The position numbers and the translations under genes are program-made. Of a DNA stretch of 64,000 bases, positions 17,438-25,753 are shown piece after piece (within the stretch, counting starts at the first letter, position 1; each line of letters starts with the position of its first letter). A model generated the notes under the pieces. The model made no database searches. It saw only the letters and a program-made list of their open reading frames with translations, and was not told the DNA's origin. Location of the stretch: positions 10,312,152-10,376,151 of the forward strand of contig NZ_GG657754.1 in NCBI RefSeq assembly GCF_000158915.1, in the 5' to 3' direction. Source of the stretch: Streptomyces himastatinicus ATCC 53653 (GTDB lineage: Bacteria > Actinomycetota > Actinomycetes > Streptomycetales > Streptomycetaceae).

Positions 17438-17968
17438 TCAGGGCCTCAGCAGTCCGCCCACCCACCAGTCGTGCGGCTTGCCATCGTTGGCGATGCCGCG
17501 ATTGCGCAGTGTCCCTTCGACGGTGAAGCCGAGTTTCTCGGCGACGGCACGCGAGCCGGTGTTCCCGGTCATGGCCCACCACTCGATGCGGTGGACGTCG
17601 AGGGTGGCCCAGCCCCAGTCACACAGGGCCCGAGCGGCCTCCACGGAGTACCCGCGTCCGCGCTGTTCCTTGACTGCCCAGTAACCCAGCTCCCAGACGC
17701 CGCGGCTGACGAGGGTCAGGCAGTACGAGCCGACCAGGGCGCCGGTGTCCTTGCGGAACGCGCCGAGGGTGTAGTCCCTGTCCTCGGCCCAGTGAGCGGG
17801 CAGCTTCTCGCCGACGAGCTTCTCCGCGTCCGCACGCCGGTACGGCACCGGCACCGGGGTGTAGAACTGGATGTCCTCGTCCTGGCAGGCTTCGTACACC
17901 GCATCCACGTCGGCAGGTGTGAAGGCCCGCAGCACCAGATGGTCGGTTTCAAGGGTCACTGGATCCAT
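17438..17968 (-). CDS. GNAT-family N-acetyltransferase (RimJ/RimL type)
   Basis: The 176-residue protein begins MDPVTLETDHLVLRAFTPADVDAVYEACQ, typical of the acetyltransf_3 (RimJ/RimL) branch. The acetyl-CoA loop is seen in VKEQRGRGYSVEAARALCDWG (residues about 107-127; R-G-x-G-Y pattern), followed by a conserved GNTGSRAVAEKLGFTVEGTLRN block. This branch acetylates ribosomal protein N-termini, other proteins or small amines. The ATG at 17968 was chosen because family homology starts there, although the frame is open further upstream. Substrate unknown. Confidence 0.82.
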   Translation of the reverse strand: MDPVTLETDHLVLRAFTPADVDAVYEACQDEDIQFYTPVPVPYRRADAEKLVGEKLPAHWAEDRDYTLGAFRKDTGALVGSYCLTLVSRGVWELGYWAVKEQRGRGYSVEAARALCDWGWATLDVHRIEWWAMTGNTGSRAVAEKLGFTVEGTLRNRGIANDGKPHDWWVGGLLRP

Positions 17969-18448
17969 CGCGGCAGTATGACCACCATAAACAAGCGGCG
18001 ACCAGCGAATATCCCGACCGGGAACCGCCCTCACAGCACCCCCGGGCTGGTCAACGGTCGTCGCACACCCCAGATCAGCTGCCCCCGAGACCTCTCGCTG
18101 GAGTCGCCGCCGGGCATGCGGAACGGGCGTCTCATTGTTGCGTCCAGCCCATGGCCCCAAGCTCCTGTCTGCGAAGCGCCGCCGCCAAGATGCGCCGCAG
18201 AGCCGCAAGGTGGCAGTGCCGCGGGCACGCTGAGTGACCCGCTGTGGGCCGGACGCTTGGAGGGGTCGGCCTTGAGACAGAGGCGTTTCGGTGCTTGTCG
18301 TTTGGATCAGCCCCCTCGGGTCGGCCAAGAGGTACCGCGCTTCACAGCCGGGCTGATCCAGACGACGGCCCTGGTGCTGCGCCGTGGAAGTTCCGCCGAT
18401 GAGTTTCCGGCGGTTGTGCGGTCTACCCGTCAACGAAGGGAGCGCACC
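17969..18448. other. 480-bp non-coding stretch with an 11-bp inverted repeat
   Basis: No frame shows a family signature. TGGATCAGCCC (18303-18313) and GGGCTGATCCA (18350-18360) are perfect inverted copies separated by 36 bp, 90 bp before the next start codon; a regulatory role or a remnant of mobile DNA are both possible. A GAAGGGAG box at 18435-18442 serves the downstream ATG at 18449. Confidence 0.5.
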
Positions 18449-19054
18449 ATGCGCAAGATCATCGTTTGCACGTTCCTGACGCTGGACGGCGTCATGCAGG
18501 CGCCGGGCGGTCCGGACGAGGATACTCAGAGCGGCTTCGAGTACGGCGGCTGGCAGAAGCCGGTGTCCGACGACGAGGTCGGCGCGGCCATCGCCGGTTG
18601 GTACGAGGTCTCCGACGCGATGCTGCTCGGCCGCAAGACGTACGAGATCTTCGCGTCGTACTGGCCGACCGCCGACCCGGACAACCCGTTCACCCATCGG
18701 ATGAACAGCATGCACAAGTACGTGGCGTCTCGGACCCTGACGTCCGTCGAGTGGCAGAACTCCACGCTGCTGGAGGGCGACATCGTCGATGCCGTACGCC
18801 AGCTCAAAGCGTCCGACGGCGGCGACATCAACGTCGTGGGCAGTGGCGACCTCGCCCAGACCCTCATTCGGCACGGTCTCGTCGACGAGTACCGGCTGAC
18901 CATCCATCCGGTGATCATCGGCACCGGCAAGCGGCTGTTCGCCGACGGAGCGATCCCCACTGCGCTGGAGCCGGTCAGCGTCTCGACGACGAAGGGCGGC
19001 ACCATCGTCGGCGTCTACCGGCCGAACGGTAAGCCCAGCTACGACAGCTATTAG
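18449..19054 (+). CDS. Dihydrofolate reductase-like (RibD C-terminal domain) protein
   Basis: The 201-residue protein starts MRKIIVCTFLTLDGVMQAPGGPDED, the signature of the stand-alone RibD-C/DHFR-like family. Further motifs are AMLLGRKTYEIFASYWP near 65 and GDINVVGSGDLAQTLIRHGLVDEYRL near 130, which forms the NADPH-binding strand-helix. These proteins are common in actinomycetes, often in several copies. They are presumed NAD(P)H-dependent reductases of pterin-like or other substrates, but the reaction is seldom known. The ATG follows GAAGGGAG. The long frame upstream of this ATG has no homology and was not included. Confidence 0.85.
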   Translation: MRKIIVCTFLTLDGVMQAPGGPDEDTQSGFEYGGWQKPVSDDEVGAAIAGWYEVSDAMLLGRKTYEIFASYWPTADPDNPFTHRMNSMHKYVASRTLTSVEWQNSTLLEGDIVDAVRQLKASDGGDINVVGSGDLAQTLIRHGLVDEYRLTIHPVIIGTGKRLFADGAIPTALEPVSVSTTKGGTIVGVYRPNGKPSYDSY

Positions 19055-19085
19055 GCGGCTTCGGGCACCTGGGTATGATCGTATG

Positions 19086-19109
19086 GCGGTCGCCCTTCCG
19101 GGCGACCGC
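19086..19109. terminator. Perfect 10-bp stem hairpin
   Basis: GCGGTCGCCC (19086-19095), loop TTCC, GGGCGACCGC (19100-19109). It lies between the DHFR-like gene and the convergent HxlR gene, so it can terminate both. No U tract, as is usual in high-GC actinomycetes. Confidence 0.8.
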
Positions 19110-19171
19110 ATCGTGTTCTCCGAGCTGGTGCCTGCCCTGCTCAAGGCCGTACGAGGCGCTTCCGGGCAGCC

Positions 19172-19690
19172 CTACGCCTTTTCCGCGGGAACGGCCGGCC
19201 GCGTCGCGTAGCGGATGCGCATCGCGTCGCTGGCTGCGGGGCCTGCGGTGAAGACGTAGGCGGCGCTGTCGTCGAGTCGGCGGCCGGTCTTGGCGTCGAC
19301 GACGACGGGCTCGACTTCCTCGCCGCTGTGCGCATCGACGAGGATCATGCTGCGCTCCGTCTGCGTGAGGCGGGAGTTGCCCCACGCCGCCAGGGCGACG
19401 ATCACCGGGCGCAAGGAGCGCCCGAGTTCGGTCAGGACGTACTCGTGCCGGACGGGACTGGTCTGGTAGGGCCGACGCTCCAGCAGGCCGTCCGCGACCA
19501 GGGTCTTCAGCCGGGTGGTGAGCATGCTGGAGGAGATGCCCAGGCTCTCCTGGAACTGGTCGAAGCGGGTGTAGCCGTCGAAGGCGTCGTGGAGGATCAG
19601 CAGCGTCCACCACTCGCCGACGTGTTGCACCGTCGTGGACAGCGGGCACTCCCGGTCCTCCAGCCTGATCCGGCTTGCCACGGCGACCAT
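19172..19690 (-). CDS. HxlR-family winged-helix transcriptional regulator
   Basis: The 172-residue protein has the HxlR pattern: an N-terminal cysteine (ECPLSTTVQHVGEWWTLLILHDAF), the helix-turn-helix FDQFQESLGISSSMLTTRLKTLVADGLLERRPYQ, and the wing PVRHEYVLTELGRSLRPVIVALAAWG. HxlR proteins often respond to electrophiles or oxidants through such cysteines. A C-terminal extension of about 60 residues (VDAKTGRRLDDSAAYVFTAGPAA) is common in actinobacterial members. The gene is divergent from an SDR oxidoreductase, which it most likely represses. The intergenic region contains inverted repeats. Confidence 0.88.
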   Translation of the reverse strand: MVAVASRIRLEDRECPLSTTVQHVGEWWTLLILHDAFDGYTRFDQFQESLGISSSMLTTRLKTLVADGLLERRPYQTSPVRHEYVLTELGRSLRPVIVALAAWGNSRLTQTERSMILVDAHSGEEVEPVVVDAKTGRRLDDSAAYVFTAGPAASDAMRIRYATRPAVPAEKA

Positions 19691-19702
19691 CCCCTCGGTT
19701 AC

Positions 19703-19737
19703 TGCTAAAGTCGAAGTTAGTAGATTCTAATTTAGCA
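19703..19737. promoter_or_regulatory. Candidate HxlR operator in the hxlR-SDR intergenic region
   Basis: TGCTAAA (19703-19709) and TTTAGCA (19731-19737) are perfect inverted copies. A second pair, TTAG (19717-19720) and CTAA (19727-19730), lies between them, in a strongly AT-rich 35-bp patch. The patch is only 12 bp from the regulator start codon and 52 bp from the SDR start, so binding would block both promoters. Operator function is inferred from position and symmetry. Confidence 0.55.
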
Positions 19738-19789
19738 CTCGAGGCGGGAGCGGAGTCTCGCGTGGCCGCGCCCGGAAACGGAACACACC

Positions 19790-20575
19790 GTGACCACATC
19801 CATCAGTGAATCCCTTGAAGGGCGAAGCGCTCTGGTCACCGGCGGTACCAAGGGCACCGGAGCCGCCATCGCCCGACGCCTGGCCCAGGCCGGTGCGACC
19901 GTGCTCGTCACAGCCCGCAGCCGCCCCGACGGCGTCGAGGAGAAGACCTTCATCGCCGCCGACCTGTCCTTGGTCGAAGGCGCCGCCCGCGTGGCCGCCG
20001 AGGTGGATGCCCGCGCGGGAGGCGTCGACATCCTGGTCAACACCCTCGGCGGTTCCGAGGCGCCGGCCGGAGGGTTCGCGGCGCTGGGCGAGGACGACTG
20101 GGCCAGGGAGCTGAATACGAATCTGCTGGCCGCCGTCCGCCTGGACCGGGCCCTCCTCCCGTACATGATCGTCAAGGGCAGGGGCGCGATCGTGCACGTC
20201 ACCTCGATCCAGCGCCGCATGCCGCTGTGGAACGGAACCCTGGCCTACGCCGCCGCCAAAGCCGCCCTGACGACGTACAGCAAAGGACTGGCCAACGAGG
20301 TCGCCCCCCACGGCGTTCGCGTCAACACCGTCTCACCCGGCTTCATCCAGACCTCGGCCGCCGACGACCTCGTATCCCGGATCGCCCGCGACGCCGACAT
20401 CACCCAGGAAGCGGCGCTGGGCCGGCTCATGGACTCCCTGGGAGGCATCCCGCTCGGCCGCCCCAACCAGCCCGAGGAAGTCGCCGAACTCGTCGCCTTC
20501 CTCGTCTCCGACCGCGCCTCGGCCATCGTCGGCGCCGAACACGTCATCGACGGCGGCACCACGCCCACCGTCTGA
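19790..20575 (+). CDS. Short-chain dehydrogenase/reductase
   Basis: The 261-residue SDR has the cofactor motif [19 protein letters not shown] (Gly-rich TGxxxGxG variant, residues 13-31), NTLGG in place of the usual NNAG (near 85), the catalytic Tyr-Lys in [20 protein letters not shown] (near 155), and a C-terminal [20 protein letters not shown] typical of classical SDRs. Thr/Ser before the Tyr is present in HVTSIQRR. The substrate is unknown. Divergent HxlR regulation suggests induction by a reactive carbonyl, quinone or similar stress. Confidence 0.87.
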   Translation: MTTSISESLEGRSALVTGGTKGTGAAIARRLAQAGATVLVTARSRPDGVEEKTFIAADLSLVEGAARVAAEVDARAGGVDILVNTLGGSEAPAGGFAALGEDDWARELNTNLLAAVRLDRALLPYMIVKGRGAIVHVTSIQRRMPLWNGTLAYAAAKAALTTYSKGLANEVAPHGVRVNTVSPGFIQTSAADDLVSRIARDADITQEAALGRLMDSLGGIPLGRPNQPEEVAELVAFLVSDRASAIVGAEHVIDGGTTPTV

Positions 20576-20931
20576 ACCCGCCACCGTGCACCAGCGCGGT
20601 GGGGAACTGATCCGGGTGCTTCCCGTCTGCTTGCCGTACAGCACTTTCGACGCCGGTGGTGCGGCCGGTGATACCGGGCACGTGTGGGGACTCATGGGAG
20701 TGTTCACCTTCCTCGAAGCAAGGGTGCGGTGACGCGGTCGTTGCGCCGCACCGCCACGGAAGCTGAACAACGTCATGCTGTGGCGACAATCAAAGTTGTT
20801 CTCACAGCACGGGCACAGGTTGTGCTGCGCCCGTGCAGGTTGAACCGAAGGGTGTCACACGCCGGGTGTCAGGGCGCTGGTCGACACGGAAGAGACCGCC
20901 ACGACAACGCGGCGGCGGACACGTGCCGCTC
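20576..20931. other. Non-coding stretch with two consecutive hairpins
   Basis: No gene is seen in these 356 bases. Two nested hairpins lie side by side: GCTGTG/CACAGC with an inner ACAA/TTGT (20777-20808), then GCACGGGC/GCCCGTGC (20807-20836). They could terminate transcription leaving the SDR gene, although they start 200 bp after its stop. Confidence 0.4.
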
Positions 20932-21245
20932 TCAGGGGCGTTGGGTGCGGGTCTGGGCCGTGGCGAGCCGCCGCGCCGCGGCCTTGACCGCGGTGCTGTA
21001 GGCGTCGAGGGAGCGGAGCGCCCAGGTCACCCTCGACGAGATCACAGACCTGATCACTCGTGCTGTCGAGCAGGAGGGCGCGACCGGATGCCGTGACGTG
21101 CAGGGGCGAGGTGCGGCCCACCCAGCCGTCGGCCTGGGGGAGTGCGTCGACCGCTCCCGGAGGATGGTGAAGGAGCGGTTCCCCTGCGGGACGGACAGCA
21201 GGGCCGTCTCATGGATCTCCGCCACCAGGGCCCGCATCACAACGT
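20932..21245 (-). pseudogene. Remnant of an IclR-family regulator (effector domain)
   Basis: One frame from 21240 reads LVAEIHETALLSVPQG, like the ETxxL-V segment that opens the IclR effector domain. The next frame (from 21121) reads GRTSPLHVTASGRALLLDS then DQVCDLVEGDLGA, matching the PLHATASGKALLA core of the family. A third segment (LRSLDAYSTAVKAAARRLATA) returns to the first frame. At least two frameshifts separate them, and the N-terminal helix-turn-helix and C-terminal part are missing. Adjacent decayed genes support genuine degeneration rather than isolated sequencing errors. Confidence 0.55.
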
Positions 21246-21336
21246 GTACGGATCCGGGCTTGCAGACCGGTGAGGTGCCCGCCCGGGATGACGCCGCGGG
21301 CGATGAGATCCCGTTCGCATCCGGGTCCGCGCCGCC

Positions 21337-22083
21337 TCACATCCGGGATCTCAGCACGTCGACCTCACAGCCGGGCGCGAAGGGGTCGAAGCCGTGCTCG
21401 ATCAGCCAGCGAACTGCCAGCAGGCTTCGCAACGACCACCACGCGTGGATCACGTCGAGGTCGATATCGGTGCCATAGCCGGCAATGACGTCGTCGAGGT
21501 GCTCCCCGTGTCCGAGCGTGAAGGTGGCGAGGTCGTACAGGGCATCACCCTGGCCCGCCTCGGACCAGTCGATGACGCCGGTGACCTCGTCGCCGTCGAC
21601 GAAGACGTGCGCGATCTGCAGGTCGCCGTGTGTGAACGCCGGAGTCCACGGCCGGAGCGCGGCCTCGGCGACCTGGCGGTTGCGGGTGACCAGGTCAGCG
21701 GGCAGGAGGCTGTTCGTCACGAGCAACTCGCACTCGTCGTCGAGTTCCTGCGCCAGCGCGACGATGCTCCGGCCGGCCCGGCCCGGCCGCGGCGGCAGGG
21801 GCGCTTCGTGCAGCTTCCGGATGGCGGCGCCCGCCGCGGCCCACGCCGCCGGCGCCCCGGTCGACGGCCCGCCGAGGCGCCCAAGCGTCGTCCCCGGGAG
21901 TGCGGCGATCGCGAGCACGGGCGGCTTGCGCCACAGGACCTCCGGGGTCGGGACCGGCGCGAGGGACATCGCCTCGACCTCGCCGTCGATGCGAGCCTGA
22001 TCGGCGTCCACCTTCAAGAACACGTCACCGACGCGCAGAGTCGCGCGCTCGGAATGGGCGACGACGACTTTGACCTCATCCAT
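21337..22083 (-). CDS. Aminoglycoside phosphotransferase-family (APH) kinase-like protein
   Basis: The 248-residue protein has the APH/choline-kinase catalytic core: the Brenner-type motif AFTHGDLQIAHVFVDGDEVTGVIDWSEAGQGDALYDLA (residues about 165-202), where HGD supplies the catalytic Asp and IDW the metal-binding Asp. The N-terminal lobe contains VFLKVDADQARIDGEVEAM with the ATP-binding lysine and glutamate. It is shorter than typical aminoglycoside enzymes and its substrate is unknown; many such actinobacterial genes do not confer resistance. The ATG at 22083 overlaps the edge of a decayed region upstream. Confidence 0.82.
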   Translation of the reverse strand: MDEVKVVVAHSERATLRVGDVFLKVDADQARIDGEVEAMSLAPVPTPEVLWRKPPVLAIAALPGTTLGRLGGPSTGAPAAWAAAGAAIRKLHEAPLPPRPGRAGRSIVALAQELDDECELLVTNSLLPADLVTRNRQVAEAALRPWTPAFTHGDLQIAHVFVDGDEVTGVIDWSEAGQGDALYDLATFTLGHGEHLDDVIAGYGTDIDLDVIHAWWSLRSLLAVRWLIEHGFDPFAPGCEVDVLRSRM

Positions 22084-22099
22084 GGGCGACCAGTATCCC

Positions 22100-22490
22100 G
22101 GGGACGATAGCGGACGTCGCCAGGTTTGTCGGGCGTACTTGGGTGTGTCTGACGTTCGTGAGGAGGTCCTGGGTGAAGCGCACTTCGTCGAACGTGACGG
22201 CACACCCTTCCCCGGTCGGCGACTGGGCCTCGAAGCTGATCAGGGCCCGGCGGGCGGGGCCGTCGAGGACGAAGAAGCGGATCATGTGCCACGTGGTGCG
22301 GCCGCCCCTGCGGGGAGTACTCGAAGCAGCTTGGCCCAGTGACGTTCGTCGATCCACAGCAGCAGGACCCCGGCATCGAAGGTCGAGGAGAAGCCGACGC
22401 TCACCCGGGCGCTGAGCTGGAAGTCCCCGGCGGGCGGCTGTCCCAGCAACGTGGCGGCGTTGAGGTGCGTCTGCGACGTGGGCGGTCAGA
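22100..22490 (-). pseudogene. Remnant of a DUF1349 (concanavalin-like) protein
   Basis: Minus-strand fragments in different frames read NAATLLGQPPAGDFQLSARV and STFDAGVLLLWIDERHWAKL (22330-22480), then CFEYSPQGRP after a frame change, and finally FEAQSPTGEGCAVTFDEVRF (near 22150-22230). Together these follow the order of the DUF1349 family, but a central block of several tens of residues is missing and the frame changes at least twice. The gene is non-functional. It lies between an intact APH gene and a GNAT remnant. Confidence 0.6.
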
Positions 22491-22529
22491 CGGGAGACGT
22501 GGTCTGCAGGCTGATCCAGAAGAAAACGG

Positions 22530-22705
22530 CCACTGTAGCCAGGCCCGGGGAGACCTTGTTGGATCGCACCGAGGGCGCATGAAGCGAGGCAGTCTCCCGG
22601 TCCGTAGACGACGAAGGCGGCCATGTGCGTGCCGTTCGCCAAGCCCTCGGCGAGATGCTGTTCCAGTGCTGCGAACCAGGGGTCTTCCGGCGCTTCGTTG
22701 ATCAA
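22530..22705 (-). pseudogene. N-terminal remnant of a GNAT acetyltransferase
   Basis: From a TTG at 22705 the frame reads MINEAPEDPWFAALEQHLAEG, then THMAAFVVYGPGDCLASCALGAI and QQGLPGPGYSGRF, resembling the N-terminal half of small GNAT enzymes (substrate strand and the segment before the acetyl-CoA loop). The R-G-x-G-x loop and the C-terminal half are absent; downstream sequence belongs to a different gene remnant. Called a pseudogene on that basis. Confidence 0.45.
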
Positions 22706-22740
22706 TTCGGCGCGTGCGTGGGCCAGCGCGGTGGCATCGG

Positions 22741-23015
22741 CCGGTGGAGATCCTCCCGCTGGGCACCGAGACGGATAACGCGGTCGCGGATACGGGGCAG
22801 GGCCGGGCGTTCGTGAAGGCGTACCCGCGGAGCGCGGACCTGGTGGTGAGGGAGGGGCGCATCTCCCTGATGGAGCTCGGCCGTGCGGCGGGCAGCCCCT
22901 TTCCGGCGGTGCGTCGGACCGTGATGGGCATCTGATCGCCCGCCCCGGAGAGGTGACGCTGTCGGTGTGGGAGTGGGTGGATGCCGCTTCGCTCAGGCTC
23001 TGGGGGCCCGCTGCC
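22741..23015 (+). pseudogene. N-terminal remnant of an APH-type phosphotransferase
   Basis: The plus strand encodes VEILPLGTETDNAVADTGQG, then AFVKAYPRSADLV and LGRAAGSPFPAVRRT, resembling the ATP-binding lobe of actinobacterial APH proteins (lysine in FVKAY). A one-base shift near 22925 moves the continuation GHLIARPGEVTLSVWEWVD to another frame. The sequence then runs into the 3' end of the convergent TetR gene and the catalytic lobe is missing. Confidence 0.5.
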
Positions 23016-23673
23016 GCTGGGGACTGTCAGCTGCAATCGGGAGACTGCGCAGTGCCAGCGCAGTCGGCGGAGGCAGCGGCTCGTTGGCCGTGTCGGCGCG
23101 GAACGACTGGAGCAGGTAGGCCACCAGACGCCGGGACGCTGCACCGTCGCCCGGTAGGGTGGCCACCAGACCGCAGTGTGCCAACAGGACCACGGCGAGG
23201 TCGGAAGGGTGAAAATCGGCGCGCAGAGCGCCCGACGCCTGAGCCCTGCGTACCAAAGTTGTGAAGTCCCGCTCGGCTCGTTGCCGGGACTGCGCGTGTT
23301 CCGACGTGCTTTCCGGGAAGGCCGCGACGAACGCGGCCGGGAACCCGCGTTCCTCCCGTTGCAGAGCGCAGACCGTCTCGATCAGCTGCTGGAATCCCTG
23401 CCACGGGTCAGGGGCGGCCAGAGCCTCGGTGAGCGCCCGCACACAGGTGTCCATCTGCTGCGCGAACGCGTCCCGCACCAGGGCGTCCCGGGTCGGGAAA
23501 TGCCGGTACAGCGTCGCCACGCCGACTCCGGCCCGACGCGCCACGGTCGCCATCGGGGCGTCGATCCCGTGCTCCGCGAAGACCGCACGGGCGGCGGCGA
23601 GGACGCGCTCCCGGTTGCGTCGGGCGTCGGCCCGCAGCCCGTCCTGGGCTGCGATCCGAGAGGATTCCACCAT
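22993..23673 (-). CDS. TetR-family transcriptional regulator
   Basis: The 226-residue regulator has a TetR DNA-binding domain at residues 10-60: RADARRNRERVLAAARAVFAEHG, then MATVARRAGVGVATLYRHFPTRDALVRDAF. The ligand-binding C-terminal half is helical, ending in a Pro/Ala-rich tail. ATG 23673 was chosen over an upstream in-frame GTG at 23715 because the latter adds 14 residues without family similarity. It is divergent from a quinone oxidoreductase-like gene about 100 bp away, its probable target. The inducer is unknown. Confidence 0.88.
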   Translation of the reverse strand: MVESSRIAAQDGLRADARRNRERVLAAARAVFAEHGIDAPMATVARRAGVGVATLYRHFPTRDALVRDAFAQQMDTCVRALTEALAAPDPWQGFQQLIETVCALQREERGFPAAFVAAFPESTSEHAQSRQRAERDFTTLVRRAQASGALRADFHPSDLAVVLLAHCGLVATLPGDGAASRRLVAYLLQSFRADTANEPLPPPTALALRSLPIAADSPQRQRAPRA

Positions 23674-23774
23674 CACTGCCTCTCGCTTCGGGGCCAAACG
23701 GACGATTGCGTCCACTTAGGAGCCTACCGTCGGTGTTAATTCCTTGTACGACCACCGGCGGCAAAGGCGGAACA

Positions 23775-24740
23775 ATGAACGACCGCATGATGAAAGCTGT
23801 GCTCTACGACCGCTACGGCGGCCCCGATGTGCTGTACCTGGGCCGCGTGCCGCGCCCTGAGCCGACCGTCGGCGAGGTTCTGGTGAAGGTGCAGGCGTTC
23901 AGCGTCAACGGTGGAGAACTGGCAGCCCGTGCCGGCCATCTCCGTCTCGTGGACGGCCGGAGATTCCCCAAGCGTGTCGGCTTGGACTTCACCGGCGAGG
24001 TCGCCGCGATGGGGGCCGGAGTCACACGGCTCGCGGTCGGCGACCGCGTATGGGGGGTCTTGGGCCGCACCTCGGGGTTCGGCAGCGCCGCCGAATACGC
24101 GACCGTGCCCGCCGAGCGGGTCGGCAGGCTCCCCGACGGCCTTGACCTGGTGGAAGCCGCCGCGCTGCCGGTGGCCACCACGGCCATTACCGCGCTGCGG
24201 GACAAAGCCGGGCTGCGCCCCGGTGAACGACTCCTCGTCCGGGGCGCGGCGGGCGGCGTCGGCAACGCCGCCGTCCAGCTCGGACGGGCGTACGGCGCCG
24301 AGGTCACGGCCCTCGCCCGTGCAGCCAACCTCGACTTCGTCCGCGGGCTCGGCGCCCACAAAGCCGTCGACCACCGGACCGTGCGGTCGGCGGAACTGGG
24401 AGACTTCGACGTGGTATTGGACACTGTCGGGACCGATGTGCGGGCCTACCGGCGCCAACTGAATCCCGGCGGGCGCATGGTGACCATCGCCTTCGACGTG
24501 AAACGGCCCGCTGCGTCGCTCGGCTACGTCGCGGCCAGCATGGTCCACGGACACGGCCGGGTGCGCTTGTTCAGCGGCAACCCCACGCGGGCGCACTTCG
24601 ACGACCTCGCCCGCCATGTGGTCGAGGGAAAGCTGAGCCCCGCGGTGGACACGGTCTTCCCCCTGGAGGAGACCGCGGCGGCCCACCGGGCGCTGGAGGC
24701 GGGCGGCGTCCAGGGCAAGTACGTGGTCAGGGTCGCGTAG
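23775..24740 (+). CDS. Zinc-independent quinone oxidoreductase-like NADP-dependent dehydrogenase (MDR family)
   Basis: The 321-residue protein begins MKAVLYDRYGGPDVLYLGRVPRPEPTVGEVLVKV, the MDR catalytic fold. It lacks the GHE zinc motif and structural cysteines, consistent with the quinone oxidoreductase branch. The NADPH site is RLLVRGAAGGVGNAAVQLGRAYGAEVTALA (residues about 153-182). The C-terminal VFPLEETAAAHRALEAGGVQGKYVVRVA is family-typical. Divergent TetR regulation suggests a stress or xenobiotic response. ATG 23775 follows AAAGGCGG; a second methionine four codons on (MMKAV) is an alternative start. Confidence 0.87.
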   Translation: MNDRMMKAVLYDRYGGPDVLYLGRVPRPEPTVGEVLVKVQAFSVNGGELAARAGHLRLVDGRRFPKRVGLDFTGEVAAMGAGVTRLAVGDRVWGVLGRTSGFGSAAEYATVPAERVGRLPDGLDLVEAAALPVATTAITALRDKAGLRPGERLLVRGAAGGVGNAAVQLGRAYGAEVTALARAANLDFVRGLGAHKAVDHRTVRSAELGDFDVVLDTVGTDVRAYRRQLNPGGRMVTIAFDVKRPAASLGYVAASMVHGHGRVRLFSGNPTRAHFDDLARHVVEGKLSPAVDTVFPLEETAAAHRALEAGGVQGKYVVRVA

Positions 24741-24744
24741 GCCC

Positions 24745-25090
24745 CCTGTGGAGGTGCTGCCACCGCGGGAGCCGAGTTTCCTGCGATTCCGGGCCTGGTC
24801 GGCCCTGTCTGGGATGGTGCAGCGGATTCCGCGGCGACGCAGGTAGGCGCGGGACATGGGCTTCTGGCCGTGCTCGACGGCGAAGTTCCTTCTGCGAGTC
24901 ACCCCGCTTCCGGGCGCTGGCCGCATGCTGATGGGCGCGGCACACTGTGGAGTCGACGCTCAGGTCCCACGTGATCGCACCTTCGCGTCGGCCAGGTTCT
25001 GGAGCCGGGTGAGGACTCGGTGCCAAGTGCCGTCCCGCTGCCATCGGCGGCACTGGCGGGTGCTCGGGCAGCGGTGTGGTGCGACCCGAG
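24745..25090 (-). mobile_element. Truncated IS5-family transposase remnant
   Basis: Minus-strand pieces read CPSTRQCRRWQRDGTWHRVL with LTRLQNLADAK (about 24960-25080), DLSVDSTVCRAHQHAASA in another frame (about 24910-24970), and RAYLRRRGIRCTIPDRADQA with RNRRKLGSRGG (about 24745-24850). These are the consecutive blocks of Streptomyces IS5-type transposases, including the DxSVD catalytic aspartate. The central block, about 80-100 residues between HQHAA and the AYLRRR block, is missing, and the frame changes. Terminal inverted repeats were not found. The element is dead and marks the right edge of the decayed patch. Confidence 0.75.
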
Positions 25091-25108
25091 CACCCTGGGA
25101 CGTGCGGG

Positions 25109-25720
25109 TCAGCCGCCCTGACCGATGCCCCCGATCGGTCCGACCTTCACCGGGGAGCCGGAACCGTCCGTGACGGGCAGTGTGCTGGCACCCGGCCAGT
25201 CGAGGGTGACCGACTTCGTCTCGTTCGGCGGGGTCACCACGAGCCCCGTGATGCGGACGCCGGAGCCGCCCGAGTCGTTGATCGGGTAGTTGACGCCGAA
25301 GTACGTCGACTCCCCGTCCTTGAGGGTGTGCGGGTCGGCCGACTGGCCACTGCGCTTCGCGGACAGCGACCCCTCGCTGGTCTTCAGGTCGACGCCCGCG
25401 AACCCGGAGATCGCGCAGTCCCGGCCGCCGCCGTTCTTCAGCGTCACGGCGACGGTGCCCTCGCCGTCGCCGTCGATGGTGCGGTCCGCCGCCGTGATCT
25501 CCAGCTCGTCGGTGCGGCACTTGCCGACCTGGCCGTTCTCGTCGGAGCCGGTCCCGGCGGATTCCTTCCCACCGCCCTGCCCCGAACCGCCGCCCGAGGA
25601 AGACGCGGAGGATGCGGAGGACGGGTCGCTCTTTTCCGTGCCGTCGTCGTTCTGGCAGGCCGTGAGTGAGAGACCCGCGGCAACGGCAAGAGCGACGAAG
25701 GTGAGCTTGTGAACGCGCAT
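25109..25720 (-). CDS. DUF4232-type secreted lipoprotein
   Basis: The 203-residue protein has a lipoprotein signal peptide: MRVHKLTFVALAVAAGLSLTAC with lipobox L-T-A-C, so cysteine 22 should be lipidated. A Ser/Gly/Lys-rich linker (residues 25-65) leads to a DUF4232-like domain: CRTDELEITAADRTIDGDGEG, then VTLKNGGGRDCAISGFAGVDL, with two cysteines probably forming a disulfide. The C-terminal NETKSVTLDWPGASTLPVTDG completes the domain. Members are abundant surface proteins of actinomycetes without established role. It is preceded by an inverted repeat. Confidence 0.8.
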   Translation of the reverse strand: MRVHKLTFVALAVAAGLSLTACQNDDGTEKSDPSSASSASSSGGGSGQGGGKESAGTGSDENGQVGKCRTDELEITAADRTIDGDGEGTVAVTLKNGGGRDCAISGFAGVDLKTSEGSLSAKRSGQSADPHTLKDGESTYFGVNYPINDSGGSGVRITGLVVTPPNETKSVTLDWPGASTLPVTDGSGSPVKVGPIGGIGQGG

Positions 25721-25753
25721 CGTTTCTTCCTCAGTATCGGTTGGGGGTGCCGG

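Noticed and set aside
17183-19054. A 623-codon gene ending in the DHFR-like domain
   Set aside because: The upstream 420 codons have no similarity, run through the antisense of the GNAT gene and lack codon bias; the ATG at 18449 has a good ribosome-binding site.
21337-22083. Calling this APH-like gene an aminoglycoside resistance gene
   Set aside because: The catalytic core is shared by many kinases; it is short and without resistance-gene context, so no drug substrate can be claimed.
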